Shown here: in pieces, positions 1-7,551 of the stretch | How the letters are laid out: every line of letters starts with the position of its first letter | How positions within the stretch are numbered: the first letter of the stretch is position 1 | Source of the DNA: an uncultured Bacilli bacterium | GTDB lineage: Bacteria; Bacillota_I; Bacilli_A; RFN20; CAG-826 | Assembly: GCA_934700895.1 (NCBI GenBank) | Contig: CAKUXV010000003.1 | Coordinates: 186,001-250,000, forward strand | DNA: 64,000 bases | Direction of reading: 5' to 3' | Translations under genes and position numbers: made by a program | The notes under the pieces: model-generated | What the model was told of the DNA's origin: nothing | Database searches by the model: none | Seen by the model: only the letters and a program-made list of their open reading frames with translations

Positions 1-342
1 CTTTCTCGTATTAACGAAGCCCTGACCAACCGCTTTGCCCGCATTCATAGTTCCAAAGAGCAAATCTTGAACCATGTGGCCCAAAAGGTGGTAGAAGCCG
101 CCAAACAGTCGGAAACAAATACGGCAAAAGAAGAAGCCCCCTCTAAAGAAGAGCAGCCAACAGAAGTGACCCCTGTAGAAGAAAAACCTTCTGTTTCCGT
201 TGAAACGCAGGTTGAAGAAGCGCCAAAGGCCGAAGAAGCTTTGCCAAGCATGGAAGAAAAAGCGGTTAAAAAACCGAGGGCGAAGCGTTCCCCTTCGACG
301 AAGAAGCCCGTGAAAAAACCGGCGAATAAGGAAGAAGCATGA
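1..342 (+). CDS. C-terminal part of an unidentified protein (gene starts upstream)
   Basis: The frame is open from base 1 with no start codon, so the gene begins before the window; 113 residues are visible. The first 35 or so look helical, and the rest is a low-complexity tail rich in Glu, Pro, Lys and Thr that ends in Lys-Pro repeats. Such a tail is typical of a disordered, charged extension. The stop codon overlaps the start of trkH by 4 bp (ATGA), so the two are translationally coupled. By operon logic it could be the TrkA-type regulatory partner of TrkH, but the visible residues show no RCK-domain signature, so I do not assign a function. Confidence 0.6.
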   Translation, partial: LSRINEALTNRFARIHSSKEQILNHVAQKVVEAAKQSETNTAKEEAPSKEEQPTEVTPVEEKPSVSVETQVEEAPKAEEALPSMEEKAVKKPRAKRSPSTKKPVKKPANKEEA

Positions 343-2108
343 GCAGAACAACTCGCAAAGAGACGCACGGATTCGCGATGGTGCTAGGTTACCTTGGCCT
401 TTTCATGATTCTCATCGGCATCATTACGACAATCCCTTTGTTCATGTGTTTCTATCCCGGGGAAAGCGAATGCTGGATTGATTTTGTCATCCCCGCCGGA
501 ATCAACATCGTCTTGGGTTTCATTCTTTATTTTTGTTTTTTGTTCAAACGAAAAACAACGAAATTCGTTCGTTACGAAGACTCGCAGTTATTGTTTCTTG
601 TTTGGATCTTAGCCATTGTTTCCGGTGCCGCCCCTATGTTTATCGCCTGCGCTAGAGGCGAAATGGACATGGATTTCTCCGAAGCCATTTTCGAAGCGAC
701 TTCGGCCTATTCCACTACAGGTCTCAACGCTTTTAAGGATTTTTTGGATACCGAAGGCGCGTTTTGTCCTCACGTCTATACCTTCCACCGCTCATTGATG
801 CAATTTATCGGCGGGGTTGGATTGGTCCTATTGCTAACGACTTTGTTAGGCGGGAATGGGTCTACCCTTCTTTATCAAACCGAAGGCCATAACGACCACA
901 TCATGACCACGATGGGCAAGACGGCAAAGGTCATCTTTGGCATTTATACGAGTTATACGATCTTAGGTGCCTTGGCCTTGTGGTTCAGTGGCATGCCTGC
1001 TTTTGATGCGGCCTGCACGTCTATGTGTGCCCTTTCCGGCGGTGGATTAAGCCCCCGTTCCAGCAACATCGCCTTTTACCGCGATTACGAGGGGATGGTC
1101 CAAAATTTCCATTGGGAAAACGGAGTTGTGGGCGGAAATAAGATTCTAGAACCCCATGGCGGAGCGATCTTTCCCGTCAATTCCCTCGCTATTGAAATCG
1201 TCATGATGGTGCTGGTCATCCTCTCTGCGGTGAGTTTTGTCTTGCACGTATTCGCCCTTCGCGGCAAATGGAAGGATTTCTTCCGCGATGATGAAATCCG
1301 TTTCTGCTTGCTTTGGACGGGGAGCTTGCTTCTATTTTCCCTTGGCGGAGCTTTCTTGACGTTAGGCCGAGACAACGTGAATAATGGGCAAGAATATTTT
1401 GCTAATTGGCCAGATACGACCCGCGATATCTTCTTCTACGTCATCGGCAGTTGGACCAATAGCGGTTTCTCCAACACGACTTTGACGCGGATGCTTTCTT
1501 TGGGCAAACCCCTCCTATTCGCTTCGTTGATATTGATGCTAGTCGGTGGAGGAAGCGGATCCACGGCTGGTGGTATTAAGCAATATCGTGTGGCGATTTT
1601 GCTTCGCGACCTCCGTTATTCCATCCTGACGCGCTTTGCCCCCTCGATTAAGATGGTGCCTTGCTCCACTTATCGATACGGGAAGCGTTCCGAACTCGAC
1701 GCTTCCTCGGTCAAAGAAGCCCATAACTATTTCTTCTTGTTCATCTCGATGTTCGCTGCTTCCGTTTTGGTGCTTTGCTTCTGCCCTAGCGGAGAGGCCT
1801 CTTCCTTCGCCGACACCTCCGTCAACATCGAACTTGTTTCCTATAACGTCGCTTCCGCGGTTTCCAATACGGGATTAGGTGTTACTAACTTTGTGAATTA
1901 TCGGGATTTTGTCCTTTCCATCAACGAAGGTTGGTATTACCCCCTCTATCTTTGGGTCCTTTCCATCGATATGTTCCTGGGCCGTTTGGAGATTATGCCT
2001 CTTATCTATTCGGCTCAAAATATTCATCTCGAATTCCGCCACGCCAAAGAAGTGGCCAAAGGGAAATCGGCAAAGAGACACGCTCGGTTTTTAGAAAACG
2101 GACTATAA
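339..2108 (+). CDS. trkH: TrkH-family potassium uptake channel subunit
   Basis: This is the membrane pore of a Trk/Ktr K+ uptake system, 589 residues with about ten hydrophobic segments. The four selectivity-filter loops are visible: a Ser-Thr-Thr-Gly around residue 126, Ser-Gly-Gly-Gly around 233, Asn-Ser-Gly around 375 and Ser-Asn-Thr-Gly around 508. The conserved glycine-rich segment GGGSGSTAGGIK lies around 400-410, ahead of the basic stretch that normally contacts the NAD-binding TrkA ring. The start overlaps the upstream stop by 4 bp. A cytosolic TrkA partner is expected; the truncated upstream gene is the only local candidate. The family assignment is firm; ion preference is from family knowledge. 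Confidence 0.93.
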   Translation: MSRTTRKETHGFAMVLGYLGLFMILIGIITTIPLFMCFYPGESECWIDFVIPAGINIVLGFILYFCFLFKRKTTKFVRYEDSQLLFLVWILAIVSGAAPMFIACARGEMDMDFSEAIFEATSAYSTTGLNAFKDFLDTEGAFCPHVYTFHRSLMQFIGGVGLVLLLTTLLGGNGSTLLYQTEGHNDHIMTTMGKTAKVIFGIYTSYTILGALALWFSGMPAFDAACTSMCALSGGGLSPRSSNIAFYRDYEGMVQNFHWENGVVGGNKILEPHGGAIFPVNSLAIEIVMMVLVILSAVSFVLHVFALRGKWKDFFRDDEIRFCLLWTGSLLLFSLGGAFLTLGRDNVNNGQEYFANWPDTTRDIFFYVIGSWTNSGFSNTTLTRMLSLGKPLLFASLILMLVGGGSGSTAGGIKQYRVAILLRDLRYSILTRFAPSIKMVPCSTYRYGKRSELDASSVKEAHNYFFLFISMFAASVLVLCFCPSGEASSFADTSVNIELVSYNVASAVSNTGLGVTNFVNYRDFVLSINEGWYYPLYLWVLSIDMFLGRLEIMPLIYSAQNIHLEFRHAKEVAKGKSAKRHARFLENGL

Positions 2109-2129
2109 TGAAATCGGAGGTATCTCTCT

Positions 2130-2546
2130 ATGCTTATTGATGAAATTCGTAAAGCCAACATCGCGGCCATGAAGGCCCATGACGCGGAAGCCCGTGGAGC
2201 CTATTCGATTGTGATTACTCGTTACCAAGCTCTATTAACCTCGGGAACGGGCGTTGCTCCAACTGATGCGGATTTGATCCACATCCTTCAAAAATTCGCG
2301 AAAGAACTAGATGAAGAAAAGGAAGGGTACGTGAAGGCGGGTAGAACCGAACAGGCGAAAGCCACCGAAAAGCAAAAGCAAGCCATCGTCTCGTTCTTGC
2401 CAAAGCAATTAAGCGAAGAAGAAGTCCGGAAGATTTATGCTTCTTTGGAAGATAAGTCCATGCCGGCTGTGATGAGACATTTCAAGACGAATTATGCCGG
2501 GCAGGTCGATATGGGGCTTGTCAGCAAGGTTGCCAGAGGCTTATAA
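2130..2546 (+). CDS. yqeY: YqeY/GatB-like domain protein
   Basis: A 138-residue cytosolic protein matching the stand-alone YqeY family, which resembles the C-terminal tail domain of the amidotransferase subunit GatB. The typical pattern is present: an N-terminal helix with a Lys-Ala-x-x-Ala-Met-Lys motif, a charged middle helix with a Glu-rich stretch, a Phe-Leu-Pro-Lys-Gln-Leu-Ser motif near residue 90, and a C-terminal Val-Asp-x-Gly-x-Val-Ser-Lys-Val-Ala-Arg end. The start has a good Shine-Dalgarno GGAGG. The family's role is uncertain; a link to tRNA aminoacylation quality is suggested by homology. It precedes tRNA-Trp by 23 bp and may share a transcript with it. Confidence 0.88.
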   Translation: MLIDEIRKANIAAMKAHDAEARGAYSIVITRYQALLTSGTGVAPTDADLIHILQKFAKELDEEKEGYVKAGRTEQAKATEKQKQAIVSFLPKQLSEEEVRKIYASLEDKSMPAVMRHFKTNYAGQVDMGLVSKVARGL

Positions 2547-2569
2547 TCCTTTTCGCTGCAACGCAGCCT

Positions 2570-2643
2570 AGGGGCGTGGTTCAGTGGTAGAACAGAGGTC
2601 TCCAAAACCTTTGATGAGGGTTCGATTCCTTCCGCCCCTGCCA
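2570..2643 (+). tRNA. tRNA-Trp (anticodon CCA)
   Basis: The cloverleaf can be folded by hand: a 7-bp acceptor stem starting A1 and ending U72, a D arm, the anticodon stem at 2595-2599/2607-2611 with CCA at 2602-2604, a 4-nt variable loop and a T arm with TTCGATT. The discriminator is G and CCA is encoded at 2641-2643. The next 2.6 kb contains recombinase and RhuM relics, so the 3' end of this tRNA may have served as an integration site. Confidence 0.95.
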
Positions 2644-2697
2644 TTAAGAATGCATTAGTTTGATACAGTAAAATGTGTCGAACTTTTTTTATTTTTA

Positions 2698-2718
2698 CAT
2701 GGGTTCAAATCCTACCGT
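2698..2718 (+). other. possible tRNA 3'-end fragment (T-arm-like)
   Basis: About 55 bp after tRNA-Trp there is a TGGGTTCAAATCCTACC stretch that reads like a tRNA T arm (stem-TTCAAAT-stem), with no acceptor, D or anticodon arms before it. It may be a relic left by integration and excision of a mobile element at a tRNA gene. It could also be chance. Confidence 0.35.
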
Positions 2719-2762
2719 TGGTTCGAACGCACGAACTTTGATACATTAGAAAACTTATTCAT

Positions 2763-2782
2763 AGGGCCTTTGCGGCTTTTTT
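2763..2782 (+). terminator. weak intrinsic terminator candidate
   Basis: A short GGGCC-TTTG-CGGCT hairpin is followed by a run of T. It would end transcription coming from yqeY and tRNA-Trp. The stem is short, so this is tentative. Confidence 0.4.
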
Positions 2783-2816
2783 ATATAAGGATTTATAGAT
2801 TTTAAACGTCAATGAT

Positions 2817-2886
2817 TGAACGATTACTATAACAAATGAACGATTACAGGAACTATTGAACGTTTATCCCAATTATTGAACGATTA
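2817..2886. repeat. four-copy array of TGAACGATTA with about 20-bp period
   Basis: Copies start at 2817, 2837, 2856 (TGAACGTTTA) and 2877. Each is preceded by AT-rich sequence, and the starts are 19-21 bp apart, close to two helical turns. Phased short repeats like this occur at transposon ends with multiple transposase-binding sites (for example IS21-type) and at replicator or operator sites. It sits just upstream of a recombinase relic. Confidence 0.6.
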
Positions 2887-2887
2887 T

Positions 2888-3138
2888 TGAAAAAGTCATG
2901 AAAAGCATGACATTGCGAAAAAAGCCCTTGAGGAAGCGATGTAGGACAAAGCCTACAAGCAAGGCCAAGGGACAAAACTGCAATCGTCCCTTGAAAGCCT
3001 GAATAAAAAGAAAACATCTTGGATGAATGAAACGAGGAACTATGGATGATTATGGTCGAGAAGGCGACAGTCCATAGGGACAAATCGATAACCTTCAAAT
3101 TCTATAATGGAAAAGAAACAACGATAGCAGCTGCTTAA
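2888..3138 (+). pseudogene. remnant of a large serine recombinase (C-terminal end)
   Basis: Two overlapping frames give, in order, a stretch resembling the coiled-coil C-terminal region of serine recombinases (Ala-Lys-Lys-Ala-Leu-Glu-Glu-Ala, then a Lys-rich helix). From 3031 a last stretch reads Asn-Glu-Glu-Leu-Trp, then Met-Val-Glu-Lys-Ala-Thr-Val-His-Arg-Asp and Phe-Lys-Phe-Tyr-Asn-Gly, the usual C-terminal end of site-specific recombinases from Firmicute mobile elements. At least one in-frame stop and one frameshift (near 3030) break it, and the catalytic domain is absent. It marks a former integrative element. Confidence 0.65.
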
Positions 3139-3156
3139 CTAGTGGCTGCTTTTTTT
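3126..3156 (+). terminator. intrinsic terminator after the recombinase relic
   Basis: AGCAGC pairs with GCTGCT across a short loop and is followed directly by seven T residues. It overlaps the end of the recombinase remnant. Confidence 0.7.
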
Positions 3157-3258
3157 CTTTTGCATTCCGATTTCTATGCCAATCATGTTATAATTGCTTT
3201 GGAAGATTGAATAGCATAAACGAATTTTCTTATGCCGTTTTCCTAAAGGAGTGATTGT

Positions 3259-4860
3259 TTGTCAAACATAGATACAAAAATAGAAAAGCTTTTGAAATTG
3301 GCTAAAAAGAATCCGAAGCACTATGTCAAAATAGCTGATATTTACCTTGATGATAGCGACTTCAAAAAATCCGAATTTTATTATAAAAAGGCAATCGAAA
3401 GTGGAGTTAGCGCCTATCAACAACTGGGATTTGTTTACGACTACCAACACCGATATAAAAAAGCGTTCGACACTTATTTACAAGGGGTCACTGCCGGAGA
3501 CATAAACTGCATGATTTACGTTGGCTATGACTATGAAGTTGGCCACATCGTAAAGAAGAATATCGGAAAGGCGATTGAATATTATGAGATGGCCTCGAAT
3601 TTGGGATCCGCAACTGCCGCACGGAAACTTGGCGACATCTATTACTTCGGCATACCTTGCAAAGACGATAGAGCCGAAAACGTGAAGAAAGCCTTAAAGT
3701 TTTACGAGCGAGCGTTTTATCTAGGCGAGACGAGCGCTGCTAAGAAAATAGGCTACATTTACCTCAACGTCGAAGAACTATCCGATGCCAGCAAGGCGAT
3801 AGAATGGTACGAAAAGGGATTGAGCTTCGGCGATTATTCTCTTAATTTCGATTTGGCATATGTCTATCTCAACGACAAGTTCGTTCCGCACGACTACAAA
3901 AAAGGGTTGGCGTATTTAGCGGACGGCGTAAAACACAACGATCCAGAAAGCATCTACCTTCAGGCCCGAGTATACGAAATGGGACTTTATGGAATTGAAC
4001 CAGACAGTAAAAAATATGTTCAATTTTTGAAAAAAGCTGCAAATTTAGGGCAGGATGATGCGCTGCTTGATTTGGGATATTACTATTACAAGAAAAAGAA
4101 TTATGACAAAGCCTTGGATTGCCTTGCCGAATGCGAGATTGATGCTGTTGGTATTTATTGGGCAATCGCCACGATATGCGAAGACCAAAAGCAGGATTAC
4201 GATAACGCGCTTAGGTACTACCAAATGGCGGCGGAAGAAAACTTCCCTGATGCCTTGGAACGATTGGCTGAAGCATATTTAGGCGATAATCTTGGTCTCG
4301 AAAAAGACGAAAGGAAAGCACTTAAGCTTTTTAAAAGAGCGGCTAGACTTGGCAATGCAGCTGCCCAATATAATCTTGGCATGGCGTATGCATGCGGCTA
4401 CTATGGCTTGGAAGCGAATCGGGAAAAAGCCGCTTTTTGGCTCAAGAAAAGTGCAAAGGGCGAAAACCCAATGGCGTGTTTGCAACTTGGGCTTTACTAT
4501 TTCTACACCATAAAGACAGAGGAAGCCTATAAAAAGGCGTTTGGCTTATTCACCGATGCCTTTAATCTTGGAGAGAAAGAAGCAATCGTGAACGTAGGTC
4601 TTTGTTATTTGCAAGGACATGGCGTAAAAGAAAATAAAAAAGAAGCAATGAAATGTTTCAAAATTGCTGCCAACAAGTACAAATCCAGCCTTGGATTTTA
4701 TAACCTTGGAATATGCTATGAGAACGGGTTTGGTGTTTGTCAGGATTATAAAAAAGCAATAGAAATGTATGGAAAATCAGTAGAATTAGGTGAGAAAACC
4801 GGTCTTGAGGCTATCAAGCGAGTTTATTCAATAATGAATGCCAATGCTTATAGAGCGTAG
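3259..4860 (+). CDS. Sel1-like repeat (tetratricopeptide-type) protein
   Basis: A 533-residue, probably cytosolic protein (no signal peptide) built almost entirely of Sel1-like repeats. Units with the pattern A-x-x-x-L-G-x-x-Y-x-x-G and A-x-x-(W/Y)-(Y/F)-x-x-A recur about every 36 residues from residue 10 to the end. Such solenoids are protein-protein interaction scaffolds. The start is TTG at 3259 with AAAGGA eight bases upstream. The gene is intact while everything around it is decayed or repetitive, and it lies between two different four-copy motif arrays (2817-2886 and 4911-4986), so it is probably cargo of an old mobile element. No partner gene is recognisable nearby. Confidence 0.85.
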   Translation: MSNIDTKIEKLLKLAKKNPKHYVKIADIYLDDSDFKKSEFYYKKAIESGVSAYQQLGFVYDYQHRYKKAFDTYLQGVTAGDINCMIYVGYDYEVGHIVKKNIGKAIEYYEMASNLGSATAARKLGDIYYFGIPCKDDRAENVKKALKFYERAFYLGETSAAKKIGYIYLNVEELSDASKAIEWYEKGLSFGDYSLNFDLAYVYLNDKFVPHDYKKGLAYLADGVKHNDPESIYLQARVYEMGLYGIEPDSKKYVQFLKKAANLGQDDALLDLGYYYYKKKNYDKALDCLAECEIDAVGIYWAIATICEDQKQDYDNALRYYQMAAEENFPDALERLAEAYLGDNLGLEKDERKALKLFKRAARLGNAAAQYNLGMAYACGYYGLEANREKAAFWLKKSAKGENPMACLQLGLYYFYTIKTEEAYKKAFGLFTDAFNLGEKEAIVNVGLCYLQGHGVKENKKEAMKCFKIAANKYKSSLGFYNLGICYENGFGVCQDYKKAIEMYGKSVELGEKTGLEAIKRVYSIMNANAYRA

Positions 4861-4910
4861 TTTTTTAAATGCTTTTGCGTTAAATCATCATAGATAAAAA
4901 GCAGTTAATA

Positions 4911-4986
4911 GGGTATGCAAATTCGCTCTAAGGGTATGCACTTTTTAGATAGGGGTATGCAAAAATTCATTGCCTAGGGTATGCAA
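4911..4986. repeat. four-copy array of GGGTATGCA with 21-24-bp period
   Basis: Copies start at 4911, 4932, 4953 and 4977, each reading GGGTATGCA or GGGTATGC-AA, spaced 21, 21 and 24 bp. The region between the copies is unconserved and AT-rich. It mirrors the different array at 2817-2886 on the other side of the Sel1 gene. Spacers are far too short for CRISPR. Confidence 0.7.
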
Positions 4987-5120
4987 TGTATCAATATTGG
5001 TAATCAGACCCAAACGGTTAATACGTTCTTGATGCAATTGCCAGGAACGTTTTTTCTTTTATGATAGTTGAGAAGTGCTCATCAACGCACAAAATAGTAA
5101 CACTCAATGGAGGCGTTACT

Positions 5121-5288
5121 ATGTCTGACAAAGGCATTATCGTTATCTACAACACCAAGTCGAGCGGAACCAAGGTCGAAGTCAAACTGATCGACGGAAA
5201 TCTTTGGCTGAGCCAAGAACAAATCGAATCTCTTTACAACTCGAGCACCGTAGGGCAATATTTGCCACAAGGGCGCAACTTTTCGTAG
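5121..5288 (+). pseudogene. N-terminal fragment of a RhuM-family protein
   Basis: From ATG at 5121 (GGAGG upstream) the 55-residue product resembles the head of RhuM-type proteins, with a beta-strand-rich start (Ile-Val-Ile-Tyr) and the Val-Lys-Leu-Ile-Asp-Gly-Asn-Leu-Trp-Leu-Ser-Gln-Glu-Gln-Ile motif that precedes a winged helix. The similarity stops around residue 43, then a few unrelated residues run to a stop. Full-length relatives exceed 250 residues. The break abuts the end of the decayed esterase gene on the other strand, which suggests a recombination junction around 5265-5290. Confidence 0.6.
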
Positions 5289-5291
5289 GAA

Positions 5292-6378
5292 TTATTGGAG
5301 CAATCCTTTAAGAATGGGATACAACTTTTCCGTCATTTTCTCAAAGCCTAAGGAATTGGGGTGTCCGTTATCCACGGCCCCACGTTCATTTTGATCCTCA
5401 AAGCATCCATGGCAGTCGATGAAATATATGTTGTTATCCCCGTCTTCTCTGGCTTTCTTAAAGCTTTCAAAAATAACCTATCGCCGTGCTTTGTTTGCCG
5501 GTCTGTCCTCCCAATTTTCAAAACCAGGCATCGTCATGAAAAGGATAGGGGTGACGGGATTAACATTCCTTATCGTCTTATATAAGGGGTAATGCGTCTT
5601 TCTTAAATAATTCTCATCTGACGCGTTATGGTCGTAATCCAAAACAAATACCGAAGCTTCTTGCTGTGAAAGGTATTTGGCCATTTCAGGCTCGGCTTTG
5701 GCATTCCCCAAAAACTATAATTGATAAAATCGAAATCCAATCTTCTAGATAAATGGGGGATATAATCGTCGCCCGGTTTGCTGGCACACGCCCCCTGGGT
5801 GATGGAAGAACCGTAAAAGAGGACGGGCTTTGGATGCTTATAGGGCGCGGAAGGCAAGAGAATTGCGCCGTCTTTTAATCCGATGTAGATGCTAGTAAGG
5901 CCGCTATAAAGAGGAAGGAACAATTCTACTTGGTATAGACCTTCTATTTGGGGTTTTGCGATTCCATCGAAGAGAATCTTCCCGCTGCCATTAAAAGCAG
6001 GATCCGCCCGGACGATTTGGTTATAAGTTGGAGCGATGCAGCCCACGTATTCCTGATTGGTAAAGATCGAGACCCCGTTTTTGCCAAAAATCGTCATATG
6101 AGGAAGCGGTTCATCAAAGGGCTCTTCTACGCGAAGGGCGATATAAGGGGAACTCGTTTGGAACCGAATTCTCCCTCCAGCGGTATTTTGGGCTAGGAAA
6201 GCAATCTTTTCGTTGATGGAAGCGGCGAATTCTTTTGGCAAACGAAAGTACAATTTTTCTTCTTTTGAATAAAACATGCCGTGGAGGGAAAAGGTTCTTC
6301 CAAAGGAGAATGCCGCTGGATATCGCTAGGAGATTCAAACGTGGTATCGAAATTTCGGTCTATTTCATGGATTTTCAC
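5292..6378 (-). pseudogene. frameshifted SGNH/GDSL-type esterase
   Basis: Read on the minus strand, three frames join into one SGNH-hydrolase of about 360 residues. The start is at 6378; frames change near 6285 (a run in the CCTTTTCCC area), near 5700, and near 5486. The N-terminal part is the beta-sandwich common to this family. The catalytic serine block Phe-Tyr-Gly-Ser-Ser-Ile-Thr-Gln-Gly, the Asp-Tyr-Asp-His-Asn block and the Asp-Asn-Gly-His-Pro-Asn block with the catalytic Asp/His are all still readable. There is no signal peptide, so it was a cytoplasmic deacetylase/esterase. Its position next to the AraC regulator suggests a lost member of the polysaccharide cluster. Confidence 0.75.
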
Positions 6379-6583
6379 GTTTGCTTAGCCTTTGTTTTAG
6401 CAGTAAAAGGATGGCTTATTTTGCTATAAAGAAAAAAGATTTCCACGAAGCGACCATCGAACTATCTGATGGAATATCAAATAAAACCGCGGGAAGAATA
6501 GCCAATTCTATTTATTTAAAATGAAATTAATGGAACGTGATAGGTTAATGAAAGGAGACTGCTTTTTGCCCGCTTAACAAATA

Positions 6584-7453
6584 TTACGCCTTTTGCTTCG
6601 TTAAGGAATCCCGATATTCCTTGGGCGACTGTCCAAAGTATTTTTTGAAGGACCGAGATAACGCGAACGCATCATAAAAACGGCAGATGTAGGCTATCTC
6701 ATCCAATCCTTTATTCGTATTCGTTAAATACATTTTGGATAGCTTCAGCCTTGTTTTTAGCTGATAGGAGTAAGGTGTCTCCCCCATGTATTTTTTAAAC
6801 GCGTTGATTAAGCACCCCGTAGAGACGTTGGAATAATGGGTTAACTCGTCGATGCTGATGGGCTCCGGGGTTTTCTTATCGATATATTCCAAAACTTTTT
6901 CTAAAAAGTCGGGGTATCCCCTGGAGGAAGACATTTCGTTTTCTTTGATTTGGGAAATAAGGTCAAGAAGAAGTCGGAGACAAATAAAAGAAGAATCTTC
7001 TACAAATGGTCGAGTGTCCTTGAGACTATAGATGGATTTTAGGTATTGCAAGACGGCGCGGCAATGGTACACGGGTTCGGTCAAATGGAACGATTTTAAG
7101 ATTTCATCAAAGATATCGCTTCGGAAGTTGATCCATATTTTTTCATAAGGGTGATCTTGGTCGGATCCGTATCTCTGTACGGAATTCGGGGACATGATAT
7201 AGACATCCCCTTCCCTCAATTTGTAATTTTTTCCATTGTATTTGAGATAGCCTTCCCCCGAAACAACATATTCGATGGTATAGATGTTCCAGTGGTTTCT
7301 TGAGACGTGGTAGTTCGGATCGGGTTTCGTAATTCCCACTGATTCGATGTGAATCGGATAGTTTGGATCATCTAAATGGGCTTCGTTTCGGTAAGGGAAA
7401 TACGTGAGGAGTTCTTTCTCGTTTCCGTAAATTTTATAGTCGTGCTTTTTCAT
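6584..7453 (-). CDS. AraC-family transcriptional regulator with cupin-type sensor domain
   Basis: A 289-residue cytosolic regulator. Residues about 35-130 form an AraC-type cupin sugar-sensing domain (Val-Ser-Gly-Glu-Gly-Tyr-Leu, then Leu-Arg-Glu-Gly-Asp-Val-Tyr-Ile). Residues about 185-285 hold the double helix-turn-helix ending in the signature Phe-Gln/Lys-Lys-Tyr-Phe-Gly-Gln-Ser-Pro-Lys-Glu-Tyr-Arg. It is divergent from, and 98 bp away from, the large polysaccharide-utilisation cluster that starts at 7552, so it is very likely that cluster's regulator, sensing an imported sugar. No clear Shine-Dalgarno precedes the start. Confidence 0.92.
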   Translation of the reverse strand: MKKHDYKIYGNEKELLTYFPYRNEAHLDDPNYPIHIESVGITKPDPNYHVSRNHWNIYTIEYVVSGEGYLKYNGKNYKLREGDVYIMSPNSVQRYGSDQDHPYEKIWINFRSDIFDEILKSFHLTEPVYHCRAVLQYLKSIYSLKDTRPFVEDSSFICLRLLLDLISQIKENEMSSSRGYPDFLEKVLEYIDKKTPEPISIDELTHYSNVSTGCLINAFKKYMGETPYSYQLKTRLKLSKMYLTNTNKGLDEIAYICRFYDAFALSRSFKKYFGQSPKEYRDSLTKQKA

Positions 7454-7551
7454 CTTGATTATGAAATATTTTACATGAATTTTGAACTTTTATACATATA
7501 TCTGGAAGCAAACTTGAAATATAATCTATCCAAGATAACAGGACAAACTCG
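7454..7551. promoter_or_regulatory. divergent promoter region between the araC-type gene and the glycan cluster
   Basis: This 98-bp AT-rich gap must hold promoters for both directions. A TATAAT at 7520-7525 faces the cluster. On the minus strand a CATAAT lies 4 nt before the regulator's ATG and a TAAAAT about 14 nt before it. The AraC operator is expected here, but no convincing direct repeat stands out by eye. Confidence 0.5.

Noticed and set aside
3259..4860. Sel1 protein as a secreted effector
   Set aside because: No signal peptide, lipobox or secretion system in the window; a cytosolic scaffold is simpler.
4911..4986. CRISPR array
   Set aside because: Repeats are only 9-10 bp with 11-14-bp gaps, and there are no cas genes.
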